From contig NZ_FMZH01000004.1 of NCBI RefSeq assembly GCF_900101435.1, forward strand, positions 64,615 through 128,614: a DNA stretch of 64,000 nucleotides, in the 5' to 3' direction. This document shows positions 62,960 through 64,000 of the stretch, piece after piece. The notes beneath the pieces were generated by a model. The model was given only the letters and a program-made list of their open reading frames with translations, was not told the origin of the DNA and searched no databases. How positions within the stretch are numbered: the first letter of the stretch is position 1; every line of letters starts with the position of its first letter. Source of the stretch: Pedobacter soli (lineage in GTDB: Bacteria; Bacteroidota; Bacteroidia; Sphingobacteriales; Sphingobacteriaceae). The position numbers and the translations under genes are program-made.

Positions 62960-64000
62960 ATGGATAGAAGACGTTTTGTAGTTAACCTGGTCTCCAATTT
63001 TTTTAGTGCACTTTCGGGTGTAGGTATTTCGTTCTTTCTTACACCTTACATTGTAGCACACCTGGGCAAAGAGGCTTATGGCTTCTTTCCTTTGTCTAAT
63101 AACTTTGTAATGTATGCAGGTATTATTACAACTGCTTTGAACTCCATGTCGAGCAGATATATTACCATCAGCCTCGAAAAAAAGGACATCAAAGAGGTAA
63201 ATGTTTATTTCAACTCCATCCTGTTTGGTAATTTGCTCATATCACTGGGCTTTATCGTGTTAAGTGCCTTATTCTGCCTGTTTATCAATAATATTCTTGA
63301 TATCCCGGCGGCACTTTTTCATGATGTACGCCTGTTGTTTGTATTTATCCTCTTTAGCCTCATCATTAATGTTTCTTCTGCCGTTTTTTCGGTTGCGGCA
63401 TTTGCGGTTAACCGGTTCGATAAGCTGGCTTACATCAATATCATATCCAACGTGCTAAAACTGGCTGCGGTTGCGTTCCTGTTTTATCTCTTTAAGCCGC
63501 AAATCTACTTTTTAGGGGTAGTAACCGTGTTGACGGCAATTTATATGTGTTTTGCCAATTACAGGCTTACCAAAAAACTGTTGCCCGAAGTGGTAATCGA
63601 CCGATCGTTTTTTTCCTGGAGTGCACTTTCGCTCATAGCGGGTTTCGGTATGTGGAATTCGCTCATAGCCTTATCAAACGTAATTAATACCCAGCTGGAT
63701 TTATTGATTGCCAACCACTTTTTTGGTGCTTCGGGTATGGGTTTTCTTTCGCTTACCAAGTTTATCCCCAATGCCATTTACATCCTGCTGGGGATTGTTG
63801 TACCCATATTTCTGCCCGAAATGCTAAAAGCCTATGCACAGGATGACATGGAAAAACTTAAAAGCACGCTAAACCTCTCGTTTAAGGCCATTTTTATAGT
63901 TGTGCTGTTACCTTTGGCCGTATTTTTTGTTTATGGCGGCGATTTTTTCAGGTTATGGCTGCCTACGCAAGATTCCAGTGCGCTCCATTTACTTTCGGTT
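62960..64000 (+). CDS. Wzx-type polysaccharide flippase (3' end missing)
   Basis: Starts ATG at 62960 (MDRRRFVVNLVSNFFSALSG) and runs off the right edge after 347 codons. At least eight hydrophobic helices follow the pattern of the MATE/MOP-superfamily O-antigen flippases: YIVAHLGKEAYGFFPLSNNFV near the start and GFGMWNSLIALSNVINTQLD in the second bundle. It moves the lipid-linked unit across the inner membrane for the Wzy protein upstream. Only 31 bases from the divergent GT2 gene. Confidence 0.88.
   Translation, partial: MDRRRFVVNLVSNFFSALSGVGISFFLTPYIVAHLGKEAYGFFPLSNNFVMYAGIITTALNSMSSRYITISLEKKDIKEVNVYFNSILFGNLLISLGFIVLSALFCLFINNILDIPAALFHDVRLLFVFILFSLIINVSSAVFSVAAFAVNRFDKLAYINIISNVLKLAAVAFLFYLFKPQIYFLGVVTVLTAIYMCFANYRLTKKLLPEVVIDRSFFSWSALSLIAGFGMWNSLIALSNVINTQLDLLIANHFFGASGMGFLSLTKFIPNAIYILLGIVVPIFLPEMLKAYAQDDMEKLKSTLNLSFKAIFIVVLLPLAVFFVYGGDFFRLWLPTQDSSALHLLSV

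Overview
The window reads as chromosomal DNA of a free-living, polysaccharide-degrading Bacteroidota, most likely Sphingobacteriaceae (Pedobacter-like). Signs seen: SusC/SusD pair with FecR/ECF sigma control, a type IX secretion (T9SS) type B C-terminal domain with a PorP/SprF partner, TAnnTTTG -7 promoter elements, weak Shine-Dalgarno sites, and many lipoprotein signals. Genus is an inference; there is no rRNA or marker gene here.

Layout. 1-3129: end of a 2H phosphoesterase, a Fic AMPylase behind two near-identical palindromes, a DUF1905/YdeI protein, and a polyprenol-phosphate mannosyltransferase. 3283-3680: a tandem array of 86-bp palindromic units. 3693-9088 (minus): two POT peptide transporters, a secreted unknown protein and a thiolase. 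9089-9775: repeat-rich gap. 9776-11329 (minus): tight three-gene operon SPFH / PH-like membrane protein / ribbon-helix-helix protein, the last only 55 aa. 11449-13527: 7TM-HD phosphodiesterase, then tRNA-Ser(GCU).

14086-21802: an AraC regulator divergent from two aldo/keto reductases, followed by exported NTF2-like, alpha/beta hydrolase, flavodoxin (lipoprotein), carboxymuconolactone decarboxylase-like, dienelactone-hydrolase-like and cupin proteins. A 26-bp two-part motif upstream of the first reductase recurs before the flavodoxin, suggesting one regulator and two promoters. A remnant of a sugar dehydrogenase lies inside.

22403-30738: M60 mucin-type peptidase with ricin-like domain, two tandem tRNA-Pro(UGG), a 1467-aa PL8-type polysaccharide lyase with five Ig/PKD-like repeats and a T9SS type B tail, and its PorP/SprF-family neighbour. 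31694-40136: NamZ/DUF1343 muramidase, GIN-domain protein, bestrophin, AraC regulator, TetX-like flavin monooxygenase, GH2 enzyme, DHFR-like protein. 40401-53204: a GH89 alpha-N-acetylglucosaminidase behind a pair of LacI-type palindromes, convergent with a polysaccharide-utilisation locus on the minus strand (ECF sigma, FecR, SusC with STN domain, SusD, NHL lipoprotein, beta-helix protein, truncated LacI regulator).

54337-64000: exopolysaccharide cluster: half-size TolC-like protein, Wzz fused to a degenerate tyrosine-kinase domain, Wzy-like polymerase, glycosyltransferases, a 29-aa membrane peptide and the start of a Wzx-type flippase. No insertion sequence, prophage, CRISPR array or recognised defence island was found. 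The best candidates for under-described biology are the exported redox operon, the SPFH/PH/RHH operon, the Wzz-pseudokinase with half-size TolC, and the Fic double operator.
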